The position numbers and the translations under genes were made by a program. Source: JAHECQ01 sp963775125 (GTDB lineage: Bacteria > Actinomycetota > Acidimicrobiia > Acidimicrobiales > SZUA-35). Taken from it: DNA of 64,000 nt. The notes under the pieces were generated by a model, which was not told the origin of the DNA, made no database searches, and saw nothing but the letters and a program-made list of their open reading frames with translations. How positions within the stretch are numbered: position 1 is the first letter of the stretch; the number at the start of each line of letters is the position of its first letter. Of the stretch, positions 43,873-52,098 are shown piece by piece. The stretch covers positions 1 through 64,000 of the forward strand of contig CAVZHQ010000005.1 of assembly GCA_963775125.1 (NCBI GenBank), given 5' to 3'.

Positions 43873-45874
43873 ATGGCTCGGCTTGGTGGGTGGATGCTGC
43901 ATGGCACCGCAGCTGTGTGCTGGCTGTTGGCGATCGCCGGGTTCATGTACTCCGCGGTCAAGCGGGCCGGTCTCCATGGCGACCAGGTCGGATTCAGTGT
44001 GTCCGAGGCGGTTGTCTACGGCGCTGCGTTGTTCAGTTCGGCGACCGTGGGGCTGGTGGTAGCCGTCCGTCAGCGACGCCATCCGGTGGGGTGGCTCTTC
44101 CTGGCCCTGGGCCTGGCGCTCTCGATTGGGGCGGCAGGCGACACGTACGCGCTCGCGCACGGTGTCGCCGCCGTCGACCCCGGCGATGCGTCAGGCCTCG
44201 CGTTGGTCGCAGGACAATCGAGTTTCATTGCGTGGTTCGCGCTCGTCGCAGGTGTTCTGCACCTGACCCCGACCGGGCGGCCACGGTCGAAGTGGTCGCG
44301 CCAGGCGCTCTTGGCCACAGCGGTCGCCGCGTCGGTCAGCGCTCGCAGCCAAGGCCGTGCAGGACACTCCATTCGAGGAGCCGTTTACGGCGATGCACAA
44401 CCCGTGGGCGATCGGGTCGGTGACCGGGTTGGTCAACATCGTTGCGAGCGTTGGGATCACGGTCACGATGATCGGTTTGTTGGCAGCCGCTGCAGGGCTC
44501 GTGGTGCGCTTCCGGCGAGCCGAGGGGGAAGAACGCCAACAGCTTCGTTGGATGGCGCTGATCGCTGTCCCGATCCCGCTGTTCGTCTTCGTTTCGGTCC
44601 TCTCGGCGGTGTATCACGCGCCTGTCGTACGCACCGCTGCAACCGGAGGCGTAGTGGCCCTTGTACCTCTTGCCTCGGGGTTGTCGGTGCTTCGCTACCG
44701 GCTCTACGACGTCGACCGCGTCATGAGCCGCGCTGCCGGTTACGCGATGTCGAGCGTCGCTTTGGCCACGCTGTACGTCGGATTGGGCGCGGGCATCGGT
44801 CGGTTGCTCGGTGGATTGATCGATGACGCAGCAGTCCCCGCAGCGCTCGCAGCGGCGATTGTCGTCGGGGTGGCGTTGCCGGTGCACCGAGAACTCCAAG
44901 ACGTCATTGACAAGCGATTCGATCGTCGCCGCTACGAGGCCCACCGGCTCGTGCGCGAGCACGTTCGCACGCCGATCCCGACGCGCACCATCGAAGGGAC
45001 ACTGGGCGACGCGCTACACGACCCAACCGTGCGTATCGGCTACTGGCTCGCGGATCGTGACCTCTGGGTGACCGACGACGGACGCACCACGAACGTCGGC
45101 GACGACGACATCGAGATCGTCCGCAACGACACGCCGGTGGCGCGACTGCGGGTCGGAGCCGGAACCGATCGGCGGCTTGCGACGCAGCTTGCCAGCGAGG
45201 CGGTGTCAGAGCTCGACAACGTGCGTCTGCGTGCTGAGATCGCCCTCCAACTGGTCGAGGTGCGTGAATCGCGGGCGCGGATCATTGTGGCGCAGGCCGA
45301 TGAGCGTCACCGCATCGAGAGGAATCTCCACGACGGAGCGCAGCAGCGGCTTCTTGCGCTCGCGATGCAGATCCGGGCGTCGCAGCTCCAGGACGACACG
45401 CAGCAGGACAACCCGACAGGCGCGCTGCTCGAACTTGCCGTCGACGAACTGGCAGCGGCGATTCGCGAGCTACGCGAGCTTGCGAACGGACTGCATCCGT
45501 CAGCGCTCGCACATGGCGGTCTTCCTTCGGCATTGGATGAACTCGCCGGTCGCGTGCCGATCGATGTCGAGCTTGATGTCGCGGCCGATCGATTCGACCC
45601 GTCAGTCGAAGAAGCCCTCTGGTTCGTAGCGTGCGAAGCGGTGGCCAATGCGGTGAAACACGCGGGCGCACGACGGATCTGGCTGACTGCAACCCGCAAT
45701 TCGGGGACGGCCGGGTTGGTTTGTCGAGACGACGGTCGAGGCGGCGCGGATGCGACCGGAAGCGGGTTGCGGGGTCTCGCTGATCGGGTCGAAGCCTTCG
45801 GGGGATCCTTCATGTTGACCAGCCCAATCGGCGGGGGAACTACCATTGAGGCGGTTGTGCCGTGCGAGTTGTGA
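43873..45874 (+). CDS. HisKA_3-type sensor histidine kinase (apparent frameshift)
   Basis: The protein of about 667 residues has an N-terminal region of several helices (LHGTAAVCWLLAIAGFMYSA, then EAVVYGAALFSSATVGLVVA) and a second helical set. A GAF-like part follows and then the kinase: the phospho-acceptor His is in RHRIERNLHDGAQQRLLAL and the ATPase domain has EALWFVACEAVANAVKHAGA, with CRDDGRGGA and SGLRGLADRVEAFGGS. A single-base shift near 44337 breaks the frame between SRQALLATAVAASVS and ALAAKAVQDTPFEEP, within a loop, so it may be a sequencing indel. It overlaps the response regulator by 13 bases. The signal is unknown. Confidence 0.87.
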
Positions 45875-46506
45875 TCGCAGACGACTCGGTGCTCCTTCGT
45901 GAGGGGCTACGACGCCTTCTGACCGAAGCCGGCCATGAAGTGGTTGACTGTGTCGGCGATGGCGATGCGCTGCTGCGGGTACTGGACGAGAGCCGACCGG
46001 ATCTGGCCGTGGTTGACATTCGGATGCCGCCAACGTTCACCAATGAGGGTGCGGTCGCGGCGGTTGAGGCCCGCACCCGATGGCCGGAACTCGCCATTCT
46101 GCTGCTGTCTCAGTCAATCGAAATGCGCCACGCGCTCCAGTTGGCACGCTCGCACCCGAGGCGATTCGGTTACCTCCTGAAGGATCACATCCTTGATGTC
46201 GCGCTCCTGACCGACGCGATCGCAACGATCGCCGCTGGTGGCACGGTGCTCGACCCTGAGGTCGTCGCGGGTTTCCTCGGTCGCCGCACCAGTCGCGACC
46301 GGATCGCCGCACTCACCGCCCGCGAGCGCGACGTCCTCGCTGCCATGGCCGAAGGCCGATCGAATCGGGCGATCAGCGTCCGACTAGGACTCGCGGACAA
46401 GACCGTCGAGTCGCATGTGGCCAGCATCCTGACCAAGCTCGACCTCCCCCCGGCAACCGATGATCACCGGCGCGTGCTTGCTGTGCTGGCATGGCTCGAC
46501 CAGTGA
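45862..46506 (+). CDS. NarL/LuxR-family response regulator
   Basis: The 214-residue regulator has a receiver domain (MRVVIADDSVLLREGLRRLL, phospho-acceptor Asp in LAVVDIRMPP, and KDHIL with the conserved Lys) and a LuxR helix-turn-helix (ALTARERDVLAAMAEGRSNR, then GLADKTVESHVASILTKLDL). It starts with GTG 45862 inside the end of the kinase gene, a strong sign of a cognate pair. It probably binds DNA as a phosphorylated dimer. Target genes cannot be told from this window. Confidence 0.93.
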   Translation: MRVVIADDSVLLREGLRRLLTEAGHEVVDCVGDGDALLRVLDESRPDLAVVDIRMPPTFTNEGAVAAVEARTRWPELAILLLSQSIEMRHALQLARSHPRRFGYLLKDHILDVALLTDAIATIAAGGTVLDPEVVAGFLGRRTSRDRIAALTARERDVLAAMAEGRSNRAISVRLGLADKTVESHVASILTKLDLPPATDDHRRVLAVLAWLDQ

Positions 46507-46586
46507 AAGCTACCGAGGTTCCGGCAGACCACTGGCGGTAGGCCCGTTCGCCAACACTTGGGCGTCATCAGATGCCGGCTGGCGGG

Positions 46587-46925
46587 TCAGCGGCTGGTGA
46601 GTGTGGTGAACGTTCGGGGTGCCGTTGATCTCGTTTTCGGGGGTGTGGCTGTGGTGGGCTCGGCGACGACCTTGGAGCGGTCGAGGATGACGGTGCCGAA
46701 ATGCCACTGGCCGTCCGAGCCGCAGTAGAACAACCCGACCCTCGTACCCTCGGCTGCCTGGCCGACGACCTTGCCGCTGTCGCTGTCGACGACGTCGCAG
46801 CTGGCGGCGATGGAACCCTGGCGGGGACGTGAGGCGGAGGCCGGGCCTGCGGCCAAGCCGAGCAACGCGATAGCAGGGGTGGTGGCCAGAGCCACTCGGG
46901 TCAGGGACTTGCGTGAGATCAACAT
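46587..46925 (-). CDS. Small secreted protein, unknown function
   Basis: The 112-residue protein starts with a signal peptide (TRVALATTPAIALLGLAAGP then ASA). The mature part has two Cys (AASCDVVDSDSGK and GLFYCGSDGQWHFG) likely in a disulfide, then a Pro/Thr-rich tail. The short SH3-like strand pattern may bind cell-wall material, but no family is recognised. ATG 46925 is preceded by AGGAG. It converges on the response regulator gene. Confidence 0.6.
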   Translation of the reverse strand: MLISRKSLTRVALATTPAIALLGLAAGPASASRPRQGSIAASCDVVDSDSGKVVGQAAEGTRVGLFYCGSDGQWHFGTVILDRSKVVAEPTTATPPKTRSTAPRTFTTLTSR

Positions 46926-47121
46926 TGGACTGCTCCTTGTGTTTGGGACCCGTTCCCGGGTCCTTTGATCTCCCCACAATGCTCTCGTCCGTCGGCTGGT
47001 GAATCGGGGACAGCCCCCATCGCAGGTGGTGTCCATCGGTGATCTCCGACACCACGAAATGGCGCCAGGATCGCTCGACCTCGTATCCAGGCCGGTCCCG
47101 CTCGGCACCCGGCCGGCGGTC

Positions 47122-47562
47122 CTACAGCCGTTGGTCGAGCTGTACCGCGTTGCCGTCCTGATCCTTGAGGATGGCCGTGAGCACACGGCCGGAGCCGGCG
47201 GTTTCACCGTAGGCCTCGGCATCTGCCTCCAGGGGGCCGGTGATCGGACGAAACCCGGCCCGAACCGCCTGGTCGAAGATCTCCTGCAGGTTGTCCACCC
47301 AGAAGGAGAAATGATGGGTGCCGAGTCCCATGATGCGAGGCGGCTTATTCGTGGGAATGTTGTCGATCTGATGATCCAGGACGATGAAGAACTCGTGCGG
47401 CCCGGGACTCACCCGGAGGTACACGGCCCGGCGCCGGCCACCGAACACGTTTTCCTCGGTATCGAGCGTGACGCTCAGCCCGATGATGTCTCGGTAGAAC
47501 TCCAACGCCCGCTCCATGTCGGAAACACCTACCGCAACGTGGGAGATCCCTTTGACAGCCAT
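47122..47562 (-). CDS. VOC-family (glyoxalase/bleomycin-resistance fold) protein
   Basis: The 146-residue protein has the two VOC modules: KGISHVAVGVSDMERALEFY then RDIIGLSVT, and later LGTHHFSFWVDNLQEIFDQA then GSGRVLTAILKDQDGNAVQL. The metal-binding set His in SHVAV, Glu/His in the strand with PHEFFIVLD and HHFSF are consistent with a metal-dependent dioxygenase or lyase. Substrate unknown. ATG 47562 begins at MAVKGISHV. A stretch of 259 bases without a gene lies upstream, before the VapBC-like operator at 47824. Confidence 0.85.
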   Translation of the reverse strand: MAVKGISHVAVGVSDMERALEFYRDIIGLSVTLDTEENVFGGRRRAVYLRVSPGPHEFFIVLDHQIDNIPTNKPPRIMGLGTHHFSFWVDNLQEIFDQAVRAGFRPITGPLEADAEAYGETAGSGRVLTAILKDQDGNAVQLDQRL

Positions 47563-47823
47563 GCGGGGGACTCTACATCTACGCCCGAAACCCCTGATCA
47601 TCGATGCCGATTCGGCGTCAACGTGCCGGTCAGTGTCGCCTTCCAACGCTCAGAAGTGATCGACCAGGCGACGTCGACGCCTTCCTCGGCAGGCGCGTTT
47701 ATCTTGTCCAGCGACTCGCCCTCGAAGTGACAACCAAGAGCCCTCGGGGATGGCTCCGCCACAGCATCCATGGACGGAGGAGCAGGCGTGGCCAGGAGGC
47801 GGGTTCAAAGGACGGTGGAGATG

Positions 47824-47854
47824 TGTACATTCCGCTTTCTATCGTGTTGTACAC
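47824..47854. promoter_or_regulatory. Paired TGTACA sites before the VapBC-like genes
   Basis: TGTACA occurs at 47824-47829 and 47848-47853 within GTGTACA and TGTACAC contexts, forming an inverted repeat centred 24 bases apart directly upstream of the antitoxin ATG. The AT-rich spacer could hold a -10 element. A toxin-antitoxin complex would bind here. Confidence 0.55.
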
Positions 47855-47861
47855 TTAAGAA

Positions 47862-48125
47862 ATGGATGTTGCCGTCACCAAGCTCAGAGCCAACTTGGGC
47901 CGCTGGATCGACGCCGCTCGCGAAGGCAACGACGTCGTCATCACTGATCGAGGGATCCCGGTCGCCCGAATCGTCGCCATCGACTCGACATCGGTCATCG
48001 ACCGACTCACCGCGCAGGGCGTCATCAGCCGTCCGGCCAAATCGACCAGGCCAATCGCCGGTGAGCGGCGCCGGCCGAGGCCGAAGCGGCCGGTCGCCGA
48101 GACCATCAGCGAGCAGCGTCGCTGA
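47862..48125 (+). CDS. Phd/YefM-type antitoxin
   Basis: The 87-residue protein begins MDVAVTKLRANLGRWIDAAR and has GNDVVITDRGIPVARIVAID, the standard Phd/YefM N-terminal DNA-binding fold. The Arg/Pro-rich tail is a typical disordered toxin-binding part. It lies 2 bases before a PIN-domain toxin gene, in the order antitoxin-toxin. ATG 47862 is used; paired TGTACA sites lie just upstream. Confidence 0.9.
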   Translation: MDVAVTKLRANLGRWIDAAREGNDVVITDRGIPVARIVAIDSTSVIDRLTAQGVISRPAKSTRPIAGERRRPRPKRPVAETISEQRR

Positions 48126-48127
48126 AC

Positions 48128-48559
48128 GTGGCCCTCGTCTATTTCGATTCGAGCGCTCTCGTCAAACTCGTACTCGACGAGGCTGGGTCGGACATCGCTG
48201 CAGCGTTGTGGAACGCTTGCGATGCGGCACTGTCGAGTCGACTGGCCTATCCCGAGGTCCGCGCCGCGCTCGCGGCAGCCGGTCGTAGCCACGACTTGAC
48301 CAGGGCCGAGGCGACTGCAGCGGCAGCCGAGTGGGAAGAGTTCTGGGCGTCGATGCGTCCGGTCGAGTTGTCAGCCGACGTTGAGCGGACTGCCGGTGCG
48401 CTGGCGGCACGACAACAGCTCCGCGGCGCTGACGCTGTCCATCTTGCCAGTGCGCTTGAACTCGGCACCATGAATCTCACGGTCGCTGTGTGGGACAAAC
48501 GTCTTCACGCCGGCGCTGCAGCTGTCGGCTTCGCGGTCGCGCCGGCCACCCTGGATTGA
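48128..48559 (+). CDS. vapC: PIN-domain ribonuclease toxin (VapC-like)
   Basis: The 143-residue protein begins ALVYFDSSALVKLVLDEAGS and has SRLAYPEVRAALAAAGRS and GADAVHLASALELG, supplying the conserved PIN acidic residues (Asp in YFDSSA, Glu in YPEVRA, Asp in GADAVH and Asp in VAVWDKRLH). VapC enzymes cut tRNA or rRNA using Mg2+. The GTG at 48128 is 3 bases after the antitoxin stop. The acidic set is complete, so the toxin should be active. Confidence 0.92.
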   Translation: MALVYFDSSALVKLVLDEAGSDIAAALWNACDAALSSRLAYPEVRAALAAAGRSHDLTRAEATAAAAEWEEFWASMRPVELSADVERTAGALAARQQLRGADAVHLASALELGTMNLTVAVWDKRLHAGAAAVGFAVAPATLD

Positions 48560-48615
48560 CGGCTGAACCCCCATGCGGGCGCTTGTCGATCCGGTCTGAC
48601 AAGGTCGATTGGGCG

Positions 48616-49566
48616 TCAGTCGGCTCGGCGGCGCAGGAAGGTCGCAATGGCAATCGCCGCACCGGCGCCGTCGCCGGCGGCGGCAATCGCTCGTAGCGGT
48701 GCACCGATCCGGACGTCGCCTGCTGCGAACAACCCCGGCGCGGCGCCCGGAACCGCGTACGTGTGGTCGACCGGAAGCCGTCCGTTGACATCGAGTTCGG
48801 CCACGGTCGTGAACGGTTCGCTGTTGGGCAGTCGGTCGAGCGCTCCGAATACCGCGGCCGCCTCGACCGTCCGGCGCTCGCCATTTGTCGTCGCCGTGTC
48901 GACGCCGATGACCCTCCCGTGTTCGCCGATCCGGAGGGCGGTGACGGTGTGGCCGACCAGCAATCTCGTGTTCGGTAGCGCGGTCACCGCGTCAACCCAC
49001 GCCTGTCCGGCGCTTGGCTGGTCGGTGGCGACGATGATGGTGACGGTCTCGGCGAATGAAGCCAGCGACATCGCTTCGGCGAATGCAATGAGTGCGTCAC
49101 CAACCACGACTACTGGTTGGCCGGCGAACATCGGACCGTCGCAGGCTGCGCAGTACGACACGCCCCGTCCTTCCAACGTGCCGTCGTCGCCGGGCAACGG
49201 GCGGGGCCGACTGCCGGTGGCGACCAGGATCGCTCGGGCCTGCACGACTCGACCCGAATCGGGTATGGGCACCGTCCACACACCCTCGTCGAAGCGCGGG
49301 GCGCCAGCGGTGCCCATGGTCATCGATACGCCGGCCGACAACACGTGCTCGCCGAGCGCCGCAGCGAGGTCCCACCCGGCGACACCGTTGGGGAAGCCGG
49401 GATAGTCGGGAAGCTGGTCCACGTTGATCAGCGCGCCACCGACCCCGAGGGGGTCGATGAGGTTGACCGAGAAACCCTCCCGGGCGAGATGCACTGCCGC
49501 GGTCGCGCCGGCCGGCCCTCCGCCCAACACGGCGACATCGACAACGGTCACTTCGGGCTCACTCAC
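48616..49566 (-). CDS. Thioredoxin-reductase-like FAD/NAD(P) disulfide oxidoreductase (last gene of the selenoprotein operon)
   Basis: The 316-residue flavoprotein has an FAD Rossmann motif (DVAVLGGGPAGATAAVHLAR), a redox-active pair C139-x-x-C142 in SYCAACDG, a second nucleotide motif in VVVVGDALIAFAEAMSLASF, and the C-terminal GLFAAGDVRIGAPLRAIAAA block. This is the layout of low-Mr thioredoxin reductases, which pass electrons from NADPH to a protein disulfide. The NADP motif is less regular than in TrxB, so NADH or another donor is possible. Its GTG start overlaps the stop of the preceding gene by 4 bases (GTGA, 49566-49563), which selects this start over the upstream candidate at 49605. 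It is a candidate reductase for the selenoprotein, by inference. Confidence 0.87.
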   Translation of the reverse strand: MSEPEVTVVDVAVLGGGPAGATAAVHLAREGFSVNLIDPLGVGGALINVDQLPDYPGFPNGVAGWDLAAALGEHVLSAGVSMTMGTAGAPRFDEGVWTVPIPDSGRVVQARAILVATGSRPRPLPGDDGTLEGRGVSYCAACDGPMFAGQPVVVVGDALIAFAEAMSLASFAETVTIIVATDQPSAGQAWVDAVTALPNTRLLVGHTVTALRIGEHGRVIGVDTATTNGERRTVEAAAVFGALDRLPNSEPFTTVAELDVNGRLPVDHTYAVPGAAPGLFAAGDVRIGAPLRAIAAAGDGAGAAIAIATFLRRRAD

Positions 49567-50462
49567 TCGACCCTCCTCGTCACGGAGTGGGATCCGCCGC
49601 CCCACCCCGGCACGACCGTGGCTTTGACCCCGACGCCGCCGGTGACCACGACAAGCGGTTTCCGCCCGGTGTCGGCCGCCATCTCTGCTTGCAGTCTGGC
49701 CTCATCCCAACCGTGGCGGTCGAGAAACGCGGTGGACTCAGGAGGGAGCAGCACGACGTTGTCCGGTGCTGCGATCCCGTCGACGACCTGGGCGAGGCGT
49801 TTGGCAACGTGGTCGGGTGTCGTCGTCGGTAGCACGACCTCGACGTTGCCGACCCCAGCGAACACGGTGACCCGGCCTACGCCTGGCCCGCTCGCCCACG
49901 CGTTCTGCGACCGGTTCTCGGCCACGAGCCAGCTGTACTTTCCCGGGTGCCCGTGGGTGGCCATGTCCCCTTCGCCAGGTGCGCACTGGCCCACGCCCTG
50001 CAGGGCCAGCCGGATCGCCCGGCCGATGGAGGCGTTCGCCCGTCGGCCCGGCCCGAGCGAGCCTGCACCGGAATTGAGTCCGAACCGGGTGACGGCTTCG
50101 CCCTCGACGATGATCAGTGGCGCCGCGGCGCCGGTCGTTGCCTGGACGCCCAGCAGGTTGAAGGCGGGGTCGGTGAGCGCGTCGATCGCTGACGCGACGA
50201 GCGTCAGCGAGCCTGCCGCACAACCAGCGAGCACGGAGCACGCCGCGAGATCCCACCAGGTGGGGATAGAGAACGCGATCGGCACCGGGCCAACGACCGC
50301 GTCGGCGTCGGGGTTCCGGCCCTCCAGCATCGCGGCGATCGACCCGTCGTCGGGTCGCACGAGCGGCAGCCCATCGCCGAGGCCTGTGTCCTCCAGGAAC
50401 ACCGCACTCGACCTACCTTCAGCGTCAAGCGCTGCGCCGAGCCGGACCCGAAACGTCTCCAA
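49563..50462 (-). CDS. Unknown protein, paralogue of the preceding operon gene
   Basis: The likely TTG start at 50462 lies one base after the upstream TGA; a protein of about 299 residues results. It shares with the preceding protein the order GLPLVRP, VVGPVPIAFS, AACSVLAGCAAG, DPAFNLLGVQATTG, GPGRRANASIGRAIRLALQG and GDMATHGHPGKYSWLVAEN, so the two are homologous with conserved Gly, Asn, Arg and His positions. I do not recognise a catalytic family. Lengthening upstream overlaps nonsense sequence, hence the TTG choice. The Cys pair in AACSVLAGC could be redox active, and overlap with the reductase gene suggests a shared task with the selenoprotein. Confidence 0.75.
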   Translation of the reverse strand: METFRVRLGAALDAEGRSSAVFLEDTGLGDGLPLVRPDDGSIAAMLEGRNPDADAVVGPVPIAFSIPTWWDLAACSVLAGCAAGSLTLVASAIDALTDPAFNLLGVQATTGAAAPLIIVEGEAVTRFGLNSGAGSLGPGRRANASIGRAIRLALQGVGQCAPGEGDMATHGHPGKYSWLVAENRSQNAWASGPGVGRVTVFAGVGNVEVVLPTTTPDHVAKRLAQVVDGIAAPDNVVLLPPESTAFLDRHGWDEARLQAEMAADTGRKPLVVVTGGVGVKATVVPGWGGGSHSVTRRVE

Positions 50463-50463
50463 C

Positions 50464-51528
50464 TCAGAACTCGAGCAGCCGGTGGACCGGGCGGGTGTCT
50501 CCACCGAACGTCGGCATCCAGCACGAGTGCTTGCCCGGACCGCCGGCGACGATGACTTGGATGTTTTCGGGCTCGGTGGTGATCGGCGCCTCGGCCGCCT
50601 CGCTGCCGATGAGTTTGGCGACCCGCCGCCGGTACGCACCGTCGGCCATCCACTCCGCGGAGAGCTTGGCCAGCGGGAAGCGGGCGTTCTCCCAGATGAA
50701 TCGCTGCACGTCGGCCTTCGAGTAGCCGGACACGGCAATCTGGTGGGCGTGCTCGGGGCCGAGTGCGAGGATCGGGAAGCCGGTGTTGGACAGGATGTTG
50801 TTGCTGCCGGCTTGAGCCATTGCTCCGGCCACCGTGGTCAGTACGCCGAGACCGCTGATGCTGTAGTGATCCTGGATGTTATGGGGCCCTTCGCAGGCAA
50901 TTGCCGTGAGCACGCTGTCGGTCGCCTTGAAGCCGTGATCGGTGTGGTACGGCCGCCACGGCGATTCGTCGACGTTCTCGGCGATGCAGTAGCCGATCTT
51001 CGCCGGACTGCCCTGCGTGGCGCGGTCACCGTCGCCGGGGGAGCCGCCGCCGATGTTCAGCAGGGCGAGCCGTAACGCCCGTCCGATCGACAGGTTGCCC
51101 CGCAGGCCGGGTCCCGGTCCGAAGCAACCCGGTCCGGACCCGATACCGGCCTTCTGTGCGATCGGTCCGCTGAGCAGCAGCAGGATTGCCGTGGGATGCG
51201 TCGTCGACTGAATGGCGTTGAGGTTGAGCGCCGGATCGGCGACCGCCTCGACCCCGGCCAACACGATCGGAAAGTCCTCTGCCCGGCATCCTGCCATCAC
51301 TGCGTTCGCCGCGATCCGCTCGACGGTGGCCTCGCCGTTGCGGGGCGCAAGCGTGCCGACCACATCGTCGGGATCGCGATCGACGAAGCTGACGAATCGC
51401 TGTACGCGTTCGACGGTGGGTGGAATGATCGGCAGCCCGTCGCTCCAACCTCGCAGTTCGTAGTAGGCCTGGATGCTCTCGAGGTCGTCGTCGAGTTCGA
51501 CGGTCGGCTCGTGCTCGGTGCTGCTCAT
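50464..51528 (-). CDS. Unknown selenoprotein-operon protein
   Basis: The 354-residue protein opens with an acidic segment and RGWSDGLPIIPPTVERVQRF, then has LAPRNGEATVERIAANAVMA (20 residues), DPALNLNAIQSTTH, GIGSGPGCFGPGPG, RGNLSIGRALRLALLNIG and ATQGSPAKIGYCIAEN. A large stretch matches the next gene product, so the two form a paralogous pair and perhaps a heterodimer. No known enzyme family or membrane helix is recognised; HSCWMPTFGG near the end may be another Cys site. Its ATG overlaps the stop of the selenoprotein gene (51528-51525, ATGA), so translation is probably coupled. It is a candidate partner or substrate protein for the selenoprotein. Confidence 0.82.
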   Translation of the reverse strand: MSSTEHEPTVELDDDLESIQAYYELRGWSDGLPIIPPTVERVQRFVSFVDRDPDDVVGTLAPRNGEATVERIAANAVMAGCRAEDFPIVLAGVEAVADPALNLNAIQSTTHPTAILLLLSGPIAQKAGIGSGPGCFGPGPGLRGNLSIGRALRLALLNIGGGSPGDGDRATQGSPAKIGYCIAENVDESPWRPYHTDHGFKATDSVLTAIACEGPHNIQDHYSISGLGVLTTVAGAMAQAGSNNILSNTGFPILALGPEHAHQIAVSGYSKADVQRFIWENARFPLAKLSAEWMADGAYRRRVAKLIGSEAAEAPITTEPENIQVIVAGGPGKHSCWMPTFGGDTRPVHRLLEF

Positions 51529-52049
51529 CGCGTCGCCTTCAGGCGCTCGACGATGAGCGTGGCCGCGACCTGCGCCTTCTCTCGTACCTCTTGTGGCTCG
51601 ATCCCGCCGAGGGGGTGCTCGACGAGCACGATGGTGAGGTCGGGGTGCCCCATGGCGCGCGATTGGAGCGCCGCCAAGCGGCTGAAGGCGTCGGTGCCGA
51701 TCGTGATCGTCGGGACGCCACGCTTCTCGAGTTCAACGGAGGCGTGGATACACCACGCCGTGCAGCTGCCTCAATCAGCGGAGCCGACGAGGACCCAGTC
51801 GGCTTTCTCGACGAGCTCGTCGATGACCGCCGGGTCGGCGGCCGCCGCCACGCTCTTGTGCACCACGGTCACGAGCTCGACCCCGTGGGCCGCGCCGAGC
51901 AACTCCGCAATCGACGTCAGGATCAGTTCGGCGTGCTGCTTGCCGTTCTCGAGAACGCCGACGCGCGACTTGCTCAACTGGGCGATGGGCGAGGTTTGCG
52001 CAGTGGCCGCCGGCTCCGGTGCCGATGGGTTGACGAGCTGAGTCTTCAT
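51525..52049 (-). CDS. UGSC-motif selenoprotein (TGA at codon 93 read as selenocysteine)
   Basis: The frame from ATG 52049 is open to TGA at 51773-51771 and then continues to a second TGA at 51527-51525. Read through, it gives 174 residues with Sec93 in a U-G-S-C-T-A-W-C motif (Cys96, Cys100). Before the site are VELVTVVHKSVAAAADPAVI and VEKADWVLVGSAD; after it are IHASVELEKRG, VPTITIGTDAFSRLA and LTIVLVEHPLGGIEP, which read as one alpha/beta domain. A UGSC family with Sec or Cys at this position is known from marine metagenomes; its function is not known. A SECIS-like hairpin starts 11 bases after the TGA. The real stop overlaps the next ATG, which a normal gene ending at codon 92 would not do. 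Confidence 0.9.
51741..51773 (-). promoter_or_regulatory. Bacterial SECIS-like element downstream of the selenocysteine TGA
   Basis: After TGA (51773-51771) come 11 bases, then GGCGTGG (51759-51753), loop TGTAT (51752-51748) and CCACGCC (51747-51741), a perfect 7-bp stem. The loop begins 18 bases after the TGA and has G at its second position, in line with known bacterial SECIS rules. It would recruit SelB. Confidence 0.85.
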
Positions 52050-52098
52050 GGCCGGAGGCTACTACCACCCTCGAATCGCAGCAGAGCCGTCGAGCGAT

